Shown here: positions 41,461 through 52,103 of the stretch, in pieces
Layout: each line of letters opens with the position of its first letter
How positions within the stretch are numbered: position 1 is the stretch's first letter
Source of the DNA: Nocardioides luteus
Lineage (GTDB): Bacteria; Actinomycetota; Actinomycetes; Propionibacteriales; Nocardioidaceae
DNA length: 64,000 nucleotides
NCBI RefSeq assembly: GCF_000960475.2
Contig: NZ_JZDQ02000012.1
Coordinates: 62,001-126,000, forward strand
Direction of reading: 5' to 3'
Program-made: the position numbers and the translations under genes
Notes under the pieces: generated by a model
Seen by the model: the letters and a program-made list of their open reading frames with translations, nothing else
What the model was told of the DNA's origin: nothing
The model's database searches: none

Positions 41461-42627
41461 ATGGGGGCGATCCCGAAGGATCCGACGAGAAGCAACCGCA
41501 CGTTCACCATCGTGGTGGGCGTGCTTGTCGTGCTGGCCTCGTTGCCGGTGCTGGGCATCGTTCTGTTGAGCACCAGCGTCGTCAACGACCATCTCGCACC
41601 GACCGGCGCGATCCTCGGGGTGCTCTTCGCGGCCGTTCCGGTGGCGCCCCTCGTCTACGCGTATCTCTGGCTGGACCGCTATGAGCCGGAGCCGAAGTCG
41701 CTGCTGGCCCTCGGTCTGGGCTGGGGTGCCTTCGTCGCGGTCGCGGCCGCGCTGATCGTGCAGAGCGTCGGGGCGCTGCTCGCCGGGTGGAGCCAGCCGA
41801 CCCAGCTCGCGATCGTCGCGCCGGTCACCGAGGAGGCGGCCAAGGGGCTGTTCCTCTTCGTGCTGCTGGTCTGGCGACGCCACCTCCTCGACGGCGTGCT
41901 CGACGGCATCGTCTACGCCGGCATGGTCGGCATCGGCTTCGCGTTCACGGAGAACATCCTCTATCTCGGCGGCACCTACAACGGCACGCCCGGCATGGGC
42001 GACAGCTCGGCCGGACACATCGGTGAGTTCACCGTCGTCTTCGTGATGCGCTGCCTGTTCAGCCCGTTCGCGCACCCGCTCTTCACCGCCTTCACCGGTA
42101 TCGGCATCGGGGTCGCGGTGGTGACCCGCAAGCGCTGGCTGAAGGTGGTCGCGCCGGTGCTGGGCTACAGCATCGCGGTGCTGGCCCACGGCACCTGGAA
42201 CGGCTCGACGCTGCTCTTCGACGGGGCCGGCTTCCTGCTGGCGTACGTCGTGGTGATGGTGCCCGCGTTCGTCTCGATGGTGGCCTTCGCGATCTGGCGG
42301 CGGAAGTCCGAGCGGATCGTGCTGACCCGGTCGCTGACCGACGCCGCCCAGCGCGGGCTGATCCCCTACACCGACATCGGCTGGGTGGTCGATCTGCGGC
42401 GGCGGGAGCAGGCGCGGAAGTTCGCGTCGACCCATGGTGGGGCTCAGGGGGTTGCGGCGATGCGTGAATACCAGCAGGCTGCGATCGAGCTCGGATACTT
42501 GCACTGGCGATTTCTGCGCGGCAACCCGCCGCCGGACTTCGCCGCCCGGGGGAGGGCATACGTTGACCGCATCAGTGAGGTACGTCCACACATCGCGTTC
42601 CCGAGCGGACAGGTGATGACCGGATGA
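41461..42627 (+). CDS. PrsW-family intramembrane metalloprotease
   Basis: The 388-residue protein has about eight membrane helices. VTEEAAKGLFLFVLLVW holds the paired glutamates, FAFTENILYLGG and AHGTWNG further conserved active-site positions of the PrsW/CPBP group. A hydrophilic C-terminal domain of about 100 residues follows. PrsW cuts an anti-sigma factor in Bacillus; the substrate here is unknown and no anti-sigma gene is adjacent. Its stop overlaps the next GTPase start by four bases. The ATG at 41461 starts just before the first helix. Confidence 0.87.
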   Translation: MGAIPKDPTRSNRTFTIVVGVLVVLASLPVLGIVLLSTSVVNDHLAPTGAILGVLFAAVPVAPLVYAYLWLDRYEPEPKSLLALGLGWGAFVAVAAALIVQSVGALLAGWSQPTQLAIVAPVTEEAAKGLFLFVLLVWRRHLLDGVLDGIVYAGMVGIGFAFTENILYLGGTYNGTPGMGDSSAGHIGEFTVVFVMRCLFSPFAHPLFTAFTGIGIGVAVVTRKRWLKVVAPVLGYSIAVLAHGTWNGSTLLFDGAGFLLAYVVVMVPAFVSMVAFAIWRRKSERIVLTRSLTDAAQRGLIPYTDIGWVVDLRRREQARKFASTHGGAQGVAAMREYQQAAIELGYLHWRFLRGNPPPDFAARGRAYVDRISEVRPHIAFPSGQVMTG

Positions 42628-44474
42628 GCGAGTATCCGCACAACTCTGGGGCTCCGGGCGAGGAGTCGAAGGCATACGAGGCGCTCACGGCGGGGATGCT
42701 CGCCGAGAAGCCGACCACGGAGTTCGAGGCCGCCAGGGCCCAGATCCTCGCGGGGGGCGGCGAGAGCAACCGGATGGTGACCTCCCTCATCCAGCTCCAT
42801 CAGGCGCTGACCGAGGTCACCCTGCCGCTGGACCTGCCCGGTGCCGACGAGCAGCGAGCCGCGCGGCAGACCATGGTCGAGCAGCTCGAGGACTACATCA
42901 TCCCGCGGATGATGACGATCGACGCGCCCATGCTGGCGGTGGTCGGTGGCTCGACCGGCGCCGGCAAGTCGACGCTGGTCAACTCGCTGGTCGGCACCAA
43001 GGTGACCACGCCGGGCCTGCTGCGGCCGACGACCCGCTCGCCGGTGCTGGTGCACAACCCCGAGGACGGCCACTGGTTCGGCCAGGACCGCCTGCTCCCC
43101 GAGCTGGAGCGGGTCGATCACCCGACCAACGACCCGGGTGCGCTGCAGCTGGTCGCCAGCGACCGGCTCCACCCCGGACTGGCGATCCTGGACGCCCCCG
43201 ACGTCGACTCCGTCGAGGAGGCCAACCGGGTGCTCGCGGCCGAGCTGCTCGCCGCGGCCGACCTGTGGATCTTCGTCACCTCGGCCGCGCGCTACGCCGA
43301 CCAGGTGCCCTGGGAGTTCCTCCAGCTCGCGGCCAACCGTTCCACGGCGGTGGCCGTGGTGCTCGACCGCACCCCGACCGACGCGGTCCAGACGGTGGCC
43401 GGCCACCTGGCCCGGATGCTCGCCTCGCGCGGGCTCAAGGACTCCCCGCTCTTCATCGTCCACGAGGGCGAGGTCTCCGAGCACGGGCTGCTGCCGCCCG
43501 AGCACGTCGCCGAGGTACGCGCCTGGCTCGACATGCTCGCCGACGACGCCACCGCGCGTCACCAGGTCGTCACCCAGACCCTCGACGGTGCGGTGCGGGC
43601 GCTGACCCTGGAGGTGCACCCGATCGCCGACACCGCGGACGGTCAGGGCGAGGCCGCGCAGCGGCTGCGTACGGATGCGGACATGGCCTACGACGAGGCG
43701 CTGAAGTCGATCATGGCGGCGACCGCCGACGGCACGCTGCTGCGTGGCGAGGTGCTCGCCCGCTGGCAGGAGTTCGTCGGCACCGGCGAGATCCTCAAGG
43801 CGCTCGAGACGCGGGTCGGGATGATCCGCGACCGGATCCTCGGCTCGATCAAGGGCAAGCCCCAGCAGGCCGAGCGGGTGACCGCGGCCGTGCAGGGTGG
43901 CCTGGAGATGCTCATCCTGGAGCAGTGCGAGGCGGCCGCCGAGAAGGCAGAGGCCGCCTGGCAGATGAGCCCGGCGGGTCGTGGGCTGCTGGCAGCCGGC
44001 CCCTCCGACCTCGGCCGCGCCTCGCGCGCGCTGCGGCCCAAGGCCGAGCGAGCGGTGCGCGACTGGCAGCAGGACGTGCTCGAGATGGTGCGCAGCGAGG
44101 GTCAGGACAAGCGTACGACCGCGAAGTTCCTCTCCTACGGGGTCAACGGCCTCGGTGTCGCGCTGATGGTGGTGGTCTTCGCCTCGACCGGAGGAGCGCT
44201 CGTCGGTGCCGAGGTGGGCATCGCCGGCGGCACCCTCCTGCTCGGCCAGAAGCTGCTCGAGGCGGTCTTCGGTGACCAGGCCGTACGCGGGCTGGCCGCC
44301 AAGGCGCGCAAGGCGCTTGAGGTACGCATCGTGGGGCTCGTCGACGAGGAGCGTGCGCGCTACACGGGGCAGGTCGACGCGCTGCAGATCGACCAGGGTG
44401 CACCGGAGCGACTGCGGCACGCCGCGCGTAAGGTCGGCGACGCCAGGTTCGCCAGCCAGCGCGGCGATGACTGA
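42624..44474 (+). CDS. Dynamin-like GTPase A
   Basis: The 616-residue protein has a GTPase domain with G1 VVGGSTGAGKSTLVNSL near residue 112, switch regions TTRSPVLVH and ILDAPDVDS in place of DxxG, and LDRTPTDA in place of NKxD. Long helical segments follow, with a hydrophobic hairpin (LGVALMVVVFASTGGALVGA) near residue 525 and a basic C-terminal tail. This is the pattern of bacterial dynamin-like proteins that bind and remodel membranes. It is coupled to prsW upstream and followed by a second GTPase. The substitutions in G3/G4 are common in this actinobacterial family, so activity is not excluded. Confidence 0.82.
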   Translation: MSEYPHNSGAPGEESKAYEALTAGMLAEKPTTEFEAARAQILAGGGESNRMVTSLIQLHQALTEVTLPLDLPGADEQRAARQTMVEQLEDYIIPRMMTIDAPMLAVVGGSTGAGKSTLVNSLVGTKVTTPGLLRPTTRSPVLVHNPEDGHWFGQDRLLPELERVDHPTNDPGALQLVASDRLHPGLAILDAPDVDSVEEANRVLAAELLAAADLWIFVTSAARYADQVPWEFLQLAANRSTAVAVVLDRTPTDAVQTVAGHLARMLASRGLKDSPLFIVHEGEVSEHGLLPPEHVAEVRAWLDMLADDATARHQVVTQTLDGAVRALTLEVHPIADTADGQGEAAQRLRTDADMAYDEALKSIMAATADGTLLRGEVLARWQEFVGTGEILKALETRVGMIRDRILGSIKGKPQQAERVTAAVQGGLEMLILEQCEAAAEKAEAAWQMSPAGRGLLAAGPSDLGRASRALRPKAERAVRDWQQDVLEMVRSEGQDKRTTAKFLSYGVNGLGVALMVVVFASTGGALVGAEVGIAGGTLLLGQKLLEAVFGDQAVRGLAAKARKALEVRIVGLVDEERARYTGQVDALQIDQGAPERLRHAARKVGDARFASQRGDD

Positions 44475-44516
44475 GACTTGTCAGACCGAGACATTCCAGG
44501 AAGGGACGGGGGAGCA

Positions 44517-46169
44517 TTGAGCGGCCTGCTCGAAGGTGCAAAGAACCTGGTCGGCCGAGGTGGAGACCTCGGTGACCGGCTGGACGGACTCACCGCTGCG
44601 ACCGCCGCCGCGACCGGACGTCTCGACGACGGCCTCGTCGAGAACGCACGCAGCGTGGTCACCAAGGCCCAGGGGCGGCTCAAGCTCTCCGCCGACCACA
44701 CGGTCGTCGGTGTCGCGGGGGCGACCGGGTCGGGCAAGTCCTCCACGTTCAACGCCCTGACCGGGCTGGAGCTCTCCGCCGTCGGGGTCCGCCGGCCGAC
44801 CACGTCGTGGGCCACCGCCTGCGTGTGGGGCTCGGAGGGCGCCCAGGAGCTGCTCGAGTGGCTCGGCATCCCCGAGCGCCACCAGACCACCCGCGACTCG
44901 ATGCTCGACACCCGTCGTGAGGGTCACGAGCTCGACGGGGTCGTGCTGCTGGACCTGCCCGACCACGACTCCACCGAGGTCTCCCACCATCTCGAGGTCG
45001 ACCGGCTGGTCGAGCTCGCCGACATGCTGGTGTGGGTGCTCGACCCGCAGAAGTACGCCGACGCCGCCATCCACGACCGCTACCTGCAGCCGCTGCGCAC
45101 CCACTCAGAGATCATGGTCGTGGTGCTCAACCACATCGACCGGGTTCCCGAGGACCGCCGTGAGTCGATGCTGGCCGACGTACGCCGCCTGCTCGACCAG
45201 GACGGGCTGCGCAACGTCCCGGTGATCCCGGTCTCGGCCAAGCTCGGCTGGGGGATCCCGCAGCTCAAGACGGAGATCGCCCAGCGGGCCGCGGCCAAGC
45301 GGGCCAACAAGTCCCGGCTCGCCGCCGACATCAAGACCGCGGCCGTGAAGCTCGCCAAGGCGTCCGGCGACGCCAAGCCCCGCTCGCTGGCCAAGCCGCG
45401 GGTGGAGGCGTTGGAGGACGCCATCGCGGAAGCCGCGGGGGTGCCGACCGTGGTCGACGCCGTCGAGCGGTCCGTACGCACCCGTGCCCGGGCGGCGACC
45501 GGCTGGCCGCTGATCTCGTGGGTCTCCCGGCTGAAGCCGGATCCGCTGAAGCGGCTTCACCTCTCGCTCGGCGAGGAGGCGACCCAGCTCGCGGGGCGGG
45601 CACGGACCTCGCTGCCGCAGACCACCGCCGTCGAGCGAGCCCGGGTCGACACCGAGGTGCGGCAGCTGGCCGACGAGGCCGGTGCCGGGCTCGCCTCGCC
45701 GTGGCGCGACGCGATCCGCCGGGCCTCGGTCTCGCGGATGGGCGACCTCGCCGACAGGCTCGACTCCTCGGTCGGCGGCGTCGACCTCAACGCCGAACGG
45801 CTGCCGCTGTGGACCGGGGTGGTGAAGGCGCTCCAGTGGCTGCTGATCGTCGTCGCCGGTGTCGGCCTGGTGTGGTCGGTGGCGCTGCTCCTCTCCGGAG
45901 CGGCTCAGGTCGGGGACATGACGCCCTCGGTGGCCGGGGTCGAGCTGCCCTACGTGCTGTTCATCGGAGGTGTCGGGCTCGGGCTGCTGCTGTGGTGCGT
46001 GTGTCATCTGCTGGTGATCAGCACCGCTCGGCGGCGGGCGCGGGTGGCCGATGCGCGGCTGCGTACGGCGGTCGCCGAGGTCTCTCGTGAGCTCGTCGTC
46101 GACCCGATCGAGACCGAGCTCGCGGCCTACTCCGCGCTCCGCCACGGGGTGGCCAAGGCGCTGCGCTAA
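44517..46169 (+). CDS. Dynamin-like GTPase B (YfjP-type) with C-terminal membrane helices
   Basis: The 550-residue protein has G1 GVAGATGSGKSSTFNALTG, G3 VLLDLPDHDS and G4 VVLNHIDRV, all better matching Era/YfjP-type GTPases than GTPase A. A helical domain leads to two membrane helices (WLLIVVAGVGLVWSVALLL and YVLFIGGVGLGLLLW) and a C-terminal helical tail. It follows GTPase A and may form a hetero-oligomer with it, as paired bacterial dynamins do (inference). The TTG at 44517 has GGGGGAG close upstream. A TTG at 44478 is in frame but lacks a ribosome binding site. Confidence 0.8.
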   Translation: MSGLLEGAKNLVGRGGDLGDRLDGLTAATAAATGRLDDGLVENARSVVTKAQGRLKLSADHTVVGVAGATGSGKSSTFNALTGLELSAVGVRRPTTSWATACVWGSEGAQELLEWLGIPERHQTTRDSMLDTRREGHELDGVVLLDLPDHDSTEVSHHLEVDRLVELADMLVWVLDPQKYADAAIHDRYLQPLRTHSEIMVVVLNHIDRVPEDRRESMLADVRRLLDQDGLRNVPVIPVSAKLGWGIPQLKTEIAQRAAAKRANKSRLAADIKTAAVKLAKASGDAKPRSLAKPRVEALEDAIAEAAGVPTVVDAVERSVRTRARAATGWPLISWVSRLKPDPLKRLHLSLGEEATQLAGRARTSLPQTTAVERARVDTEVRQLADEAGAGLASPWRDAIRRASVSRMGDLADRLDSSVGGVDLNAERLPLWTGVVKALQWLLIVVAGVGLVWSVALLLSGAAQVGDMTPSVAGVELPYVLFIGGVGLGLLLWCVCHLLVISTARRRARVADARLRTAVAEVSRELVVDPIETELAAYSALRHGVAKALR

Positions 46170-46188
46170 GCGATCGCCGGGCCGATCA

Positions 46189-46225
46189 CTGTCCACAGGG
46201 ACGGTTCGATCCGGGGTTGTCCACA
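46189..46225. promoter_or_regulatory. Two DnaA-box-like sites upstream of ssb
   Basis: TTGTCCACA (46217-46225) matches the GC-adapted actinomycete DnaA box exactly, and CTGTCCACA (46189-46197) differs at one base. They are 28 bases apart in the same orientation, in the 150-base spacer between GTPase B and ssb. Regulation of ssb by DnaA is possible. Confidence 0.4.
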
Positions 46226-46319
46226 GGCAGACGTACGCCGCCCGGAACTGTCGGCGGTCGAGCGCAGGGTTGTCTCCGAGGGCCCGCACCAGGCGGGCGC
46301 GAACACTGAGGAGACAACG

Positions 46320-46847
46320 ATGAACGACTCGATCATCACCCTGCGCGGCTACGTCGGCGCCGACCCTGTCGTGCGGAGCGTCGGTGAGGTCTCGGTGGCG
46401 AACTTCCGGATGGCGTGCACACCGCGGAAGCTCAACCGGACGACCGGGGAGTGGAGCGACGGCGTGACGCAATGGTTCACGGTCAGCGCCTGGCGCCAGC
46501 TGGGGGAGAACGTCGGGCGCTCGCTGCGCAAGGGAGACCCGGTGGTCGTCCAGGGACGGCTATCGGCCCGCAGCTACGTCAACAAGGACGGCCTCGAGGT
46601 CAACACCTTCGAGGTGGAGGCGACCGTCGTCGGCCACGACCTCAACCGTGGAATGACGAGCCTCTCGCGCAACCCGCGCTCGTTGGCCGCGGCCGCTGCC
46701 CCGGCCCCCGACCCGCGCGACGACGACCCCGAGCGCGACCCGATCGCCGACTGGCGGGCTCCGGGCGCGGACCCGTGGGAGGAGAAGCCGGCGACCGCCG
46801 ACGATGTCGATGCGGCTGCCGAGACGGAGACGTCCGCGGCGGCCTGA
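46320..46847 (+). CDS. ssb: Single-stranded DNA-binding protein
   Basis: The 175-residue protein has the SSB OB fold (NDSIITLRGYVGADPVVRSV, TQWFTVSAWRQLGENVGRSL, KGDPVVVQGRLSARSYVNKD) in the first 110 residues. An acidic, disordered C-terminal tail follows. The tail ends AETETSAAA, not the DDDIPF-like tip of the replication SSB, so this is likely a secondary paralogue used in recombination or competence. GAGGAG precedes the ATG at 46320. Confidence 0.87.
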   Translation: MNDSIITLRGYVGADPVVRSVGEVSVANFRMACTPRKLNRTTGEWSDGVTQWFTVSAWRQLGENVGRSLRKGDPVVVQGRLSARSYVNKDGLEVNTFEVEATVVGHDLNRGMTSLSRNPRSLAAAAAPAPDPRDDDPERDPIADWRAPGADPWEEKPATADDVDAAAETETSAAA

Positions 46848-46927
46848 GGTGGATCGGGCGCTCGCCGGGTCGGCGGCGGGGTGCGCCGGTTGTACCGGCG
46901 TGCCTCTCCCTCATTAGGGTGGACCCC

Positions 46928-48610
<1,683 letters not shown>

Positions 48611-48620
48611 TCGAACCCCT

Positions 48621-48668
48621 GCCGACTCGGCGCGTCTGTCTCGTACGGACGCGCCGAGTCGGCGCATC
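48621..48668. terminator. GCCGAGTCGGCGC-family hairpin after ettA
   Basis: GCCGACTCGGCGCGTC (48621-48636) pairs with its complement (48648-48663) around 11 bases. The right arm continues into GCCGAGTCGGCGCATC (48653-48668), the exact word also found at 17434-17449. It lies between the convergent ettA and MFS genes. Confidence 0.75.
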
Positions 48669-48682
48669 CTGACCGAGAACCA

Positions 48683-48718
48683 CGCCGAGCCGGCTCGTCA
48701 TGACGAGCCGGCTCGGCG
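48683..48718. terminator. 36-bp perfect palindrome after ettA
   Basis: CGCCGAGCCGGCTCGTCA is followed directly by its reverse complement, giving 18-bp arms with no spacer. It lies in the same convergent-gene gap as the previous hairpin, ten bases before the MFS stop. A second terminator is likely. Confidence 0.7.
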
Positions 48719-48728
48719 GGCGGTGGCG

Positions 48729-50027
48729 TCAGTTCGAGCCGACTCGCTCGGCGGTCAGGGCGGGACGTACGCCGTTGACGGCGGGGGTGATCCGACGCTC
48801 GAGTCGCATCGCGCCGGCGACGATGCCGACGCAGCCGACCACCATCAGCGCGATGAACACCGTCGACTGGTCGTGCTCGAGCAGGAACCCGGCCAGGATC
48901 GGGCCGATGATCGCGCCGGTCTGGAACGAGGCCGAGTTGATCGCGTTGTAGCGCCCACGCAGGTGGTCGGGGGCCATGTCGTTGGTCAGGGCGGGGAAGG
49001 CCGACTGCATCAGCGTCTCGCCGAGGGCGAAGAAGAGCCCCTGGAAGGCGACCACGCCGACGATGGCCGCGACGGAGCCCGGCACCAGACCGGTCGCCCC
49101 GAAGACCACCCAGGCGAAGGCCCAGATCCCCGCGGTGGCGATCAGGACCCGGGTGCGCCGCCGGCCGCTGACCCGGTTCATCACCCAGAACTGGGCGAGA
49201 ACGATCACCGCGCAGTTCACCACGAACGCGAACCCGACGACGCGGGTGGAGACCTCGGAGATCTGCCGGGAGTAGGCCGGGAACCCGCTCTCGATCTGGC
49301 CGTAGCCGAGGGTGGAGAGCAGCACACCGATCACCACCAGCCAGACGACCTCGGGGCGGCGCAGGATCGTGGCGTACGACGCGGTCGCGTCGGGCTCGTC
49401 GGCGGCGGGACGCGCGGCGCGGCCGTGCAGATGCCGCAGCGGGCCGAGCATGACGAGGGCCGGGATCGTGAAGGTGGCGGCGTTGGCCAGGAAGGCGTAG
49501 GTGAACGTCTCCGGCCGGGTGACGTCGATGAAGAGGCCGCCGATGACACCACCGACGCCGATGCCGAGGTTGATCAGCGCGAAGTTCACCCCGTAGTAGC
49601 GCTGTCGCAGCTCGCCCTCGACGACGGTGGCGACCAGCGCGTTGGCGGCCGGCCAGGAGACCCCGGCCTGGACACCCAGGAGGCAGAGCGCCGCACCGGC
49701 GAGCACCGGGGTGGTGCCGAAGGCGAGCGTGACGTCGCCGGCGATCGCACAGACCAGGCCGCCGAGGATCACCGGACGTGCTCCGTACCTGTCGATCAGC
49801 GTGCCCGCCGGGCCGGTGACGACGAAGCCGACGATGGCGATCAGACCCATCAGGGTGCCGGCGAGACCGAGGTCGAAGCCGCGTACCTCATGCAGGTAGA
49901 TGATCGTGAACGGCAGCGTCATGCCGCGACCGAGGAGCTGGATCGTGACCGTCGCGAGAAGCCAGCGGCCCTCGCGGGGCAGCGCGGCCAGGAAGTCACG
50001 GAGACCGAGAGCAGGGGGAGTCGACAC
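48729..50027 (-). CDS. MFS transporter (12 helices), probable drug/metabolite exporter
   Basis: The 432-residue protein has 12 predicted helices with the MFS loop motif GTLIDRYGARPVILGGLVCA between helices 2 and 3. The central cytoplasmic loop is short and Ala/Arg-rich. It looks like a DHA-type proton antiporter, but the substrate is unknown. The GTG at 50027 is the start. A MarR gene lies divergently 171 bases upstream and may control it. Confidence 0.85.
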   Translation of the reverse strand: MSTPPALGLRDFLAALPREGRWLLATVTIQLLGRGMTLPFTIIYLHEVRGFDLGLAGTLMGLIAIVGFVVTGPAGTLIDRYGARPVILGGLVCAIAGDVTLAFGTTPVLAGAALCLLGVQAGVSWPAANALVATVVEGELRQRYYGVNFALINLGIGVGGVIGGLFIDVTRPETFTYAFLANAATFTIPALVMLGPLRHLHGRAARPAADEPDATASYATILRRPEVVWLVVIGVLLSTLGYGQIESGFPAYSRQISEVSTRVVGFAFVVNCAVIVLAQFWVMNRVSGRRRTRVLIATAGIWAFAWVVFGATGLVPGSVAAIVGVVAFQGLFFALGETLMQSAFPALTNDMAPDHLRGRYNAINSASFQTGAIIGPILAGFLLEHDQSTVFIALMVVGCVGIVAGAMRLERRITPAVNGVRPALTAERVGSN

Positions 50028-50198
50028 CGCATAATCTTCGCCTTTACCTGGAGCCGTGGCGAATTGTTTCTCGGGCCCTGAAGCCGGCCATCCCGGGCTA
50101 AGGTCCCGCCCTATTTCTGCCGTTGGTCCCGACTTCGTCGCTCCAAAATGCGTGCCCGTGCGCGGAACAGGCTGGCGGGAGGTCTAACGTAATGCCCC

Positions 50199-50678
50199 GT
50201 GGGTGATGAGACTCGGTGGCTGGACGAAGAGCAGCAGCGCTCCTGGCGTGCGCTGATGATGGGGATGACCCTGCTCGATGACCGCCTGGACGCCGATCTG
50301 CGCGCCGGTTTCGACATCTCGCTCCCGGAGTACGAGATCCTCGTGCGGCTCTCCGAGAACGACGGCGCCATGCGGATGGCCCAGCTCGCCGACTCCCTGG
50401 CCCACTCGCGCTCCCGGGTCACCCACACCATCACCCGGATGGAGCGCTCCGGGCTCGTCGAGCGCCGCAACTCGGCCGAGGACGGCCGTGGTGTCGTCGC
50501 GACGCTCAGCGAGCGCGGCTTCGAGCTGTTGCAGGAGGCAGCCCCTGTGCACGTCAAAGGCGTACGCGACTACCTCATCGATCTGGTCAGCGCGGAGGAC
50601 TTCGCGGCTCTGGGGCGCGTGATGAACGCCGTCTCCGACCACCTCATCAGCGACCGCCCCGGCATCGAGATGCGCTGA
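50199..50678 (+). CDS. MarR-family transcriptional regulator
   Basis: The 159-residue protein has the MarR winged helix (ISLPEYEILVRLSENDGAMR, then MAQLADSLAHSRSRVTHTIT) with wing VERRNSAEDGRGVVATLSER. It is divergent from the MFS transporter, a common arrangement for MarR repressors of efflux pumps. The spacer of 171 bases shows no obvious palindrome. The GTG at 50199 is used. An ATG a few codons later (ATGATGG...) lies within the helix and is less likely. Confidence 0.87.
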   Translation: MGDETRWLDEEQQRSWRALMMGMTLLDDRLDADLRAGFDISLPEYEILVRLSENDGAMRMAQLADSLAHSRSRVTHTITRMERSGLVERRNSAEDGRGVVATLSERGFELLQEAAPVHVKGVRDYLIDLVSAEDFAALGRVMNAVSDHLISDRPGIEMR

Positions 50679-50683
50679 AATCC

Positions 50684-50748
50684 GCCGAGTCGGCGCGTTA
50701 GAACGCGCCGACTCGGCAGGAATTTCGGTCAGAACGCGCCGACTCGGC
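50684..50748. terminator. GCCGAGTCGGCGCGTT hairpin plus third copy between MarR and thiolase genes
   Basis: GCCGAGTCGGCGCGTT (50684-50699) pairs with AACGCGCCGACTCGGC (50702-50717) around two bases. A further AGAACGCGCCGACTCGGC copy follows at 50731-50748. The gap separates the converging MarR and thiolase genes, and the third copy ends just before the thiolase stop. Confidence 0.75.
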
Positions 50749-50752
50749 GTGG

Positions 50753-51967
50753 TCAGATGCGCTCGAGGATCATCGCCATGCCCTGGCCGCCGCCGACGCA
50801 CATGGTGATCAGACCGGTGGTCTTGTCGTGCCAGTCGAGGCTGTTGAGCATGGTGTTCTGCAGGCGCGCGCCGGTCATGCCGAAGGGGTGACCGACGGCG
50901 ATGGCGCCACCGTTGATGTTGAGGCGGTCGATGTCGATGCCGAGGTCCTGGTAGGACGGGATCACCTGGGCCGCGAAGGCCTCGTTGATCTCGACCAGGT
51001 CGATGTCGCCGATCGACATGCCGGCGTACTTGAGGGCGTTCCGGGTCGCCTCGACCGGGCCGAGGCCCATGATCTCGGGGGAGAGGCCGGAGACGCCGGT
51101 GGACACGATCCGCGCCAGCGGGGTGGCGCCGAGCTCGGCGGCCTTGGTGTCGGACATGATCACCACGGCGGCCGCGCCGTCGTTGAGTGCGCAGCAGTTG
51201 CCGGCGGTGACGGTGCCGTCCTCGCGGAAGACCGGCTTGAGGCCGGAGATGGCCTCCAGGGTCACGCCGGCGCGGGGGCCGTCGTCGGCCGAGACGACGG
51301 TGCCGTCGGGCGTGGTGACCGGGGTGATCTCGCGGGCCCAGAAGCCGTCGGCGATGGCCTTCTCGGCGAGGTTCTGGGAGCGTACGCCGAACTCGTCCAT
51401 CTCCTGGCGGGAGATGCCACGCGAGGTGGCGAGGTTCTCGGCGGTCTGACCCATCGCGATGTAGACGTCGGGCAGCAGGCCGTCCTCGCGCGGGTCGTGC
51501 CACTTGTCGTTGGAGGCGGCGGTCGCGGCCGTCCGGGACTGGGCGTCGTCGAAGAGGTGGTTCACGGTGTCGGGCAGGTGGTCGGAGGTGCCCTTGAAGA
51601 AGCGGGAAACCGTCTCGACGCCGGCCGAGACGATGATGTCGGCCTCGCCGGCCTTGATCGCGTGCAGCGCCATCCGCGAGGTCTGCACCGAGGACGAGCA
51701 GTAGCGGGTGATGGTCGCGCCGGGGACCTTGTCCCAGCCGTTCAGCACCGAGACGACGCGGCCCATGTTGTTGCCGGACTCGCCGCCCGGCAGGCCACAG
51801 CCCAGCAGCAGGTCGTCGATGTCGTTGGGGTCGAGACCCTCGACCTTCCCGACGGCCTCCTTGGTGATGAGGGCCGCAAGGTCGTCCGGACGGAAGTCCT
51901 TCAGAGATCCCTTGTTGGCTCGCCCGATCGGGGTACGGGCGGCGGCGACGATGACTGCCTCAGGCAT
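50753..51967 (-). CDS. Acetyl-CoA C-acetyltransferase (thiolase)
   Basis: The 404-residue protein has the full thiolase pattern: start PEAVIVAAARTPIGRANKGS, nucleophile Cys90 in ITRYCSSSVQ, NEAFAAQVI, NINGGAIAVGHPFGMTGAR with the active-site His, and the second cysteine in MCVGGGQGMAM. It interconverts acetyl-CoA and 3-ketoacyl-CoA. Whether it is degradative or biosynthetic cannot be told. The ATG at 51967 begins the domain directly. It is divergent from an acyl-CoA thioesterase with 136 bases between starts, a plausible joint control region. Confidence 0.92.
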   Translation of the reverse strand: MPEAVIVAAARTPIGRANKGSLKDFRPDDLAALITKEAVGKVEGLDPNDIDDLLLGCGLPGGESGNNMGRVVSVLNGWDKVPGATITRYCSSSVQTSRMALHAIKAGEADIIVSAGVETVSRFFKGTSDHLPDTVNHLFDDAQSRTAATAASNDKWHDPREDGLLPDVYIAMGQTAENLATSRGISRQEMDEFGVRSQNLAEKAIADGFWAREITPVTTPDGTVVSADDGPRAGVTLEAISGLKPVFREDGTVTAGNCCALNDGAAAVVIMSDTKAAELGATPLARIVSTGVSGLSPEIMGLGPVEATRNALKYAGMSIGDIDLVEINEAFAAQVIPSYQDLGIDIDRLNINGGAIAVGHPFGMTGARLQNTMLNSLDWHDKTTGLITMCVGGGQGMAMILERI

Positions 51968-52103
51968 GAACACTCCCGGGTTACTGGTGAGTAGAAAGCG
52001 ATGTGGTCGACACCATACTCGCCCGCGCCCGGCGTTGAGACCAGGCCCAGTGCCCAAGATCATCTCGACAAGCTCGATACAGGGATCTGGAAGGATCGGT
52101 CGC

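Noticed and set aside
42444-44420. 658-codon minus-strand frame
   Set aside because: It is antisense to GTPase A, which has an intact P-loop and correct codon bias.
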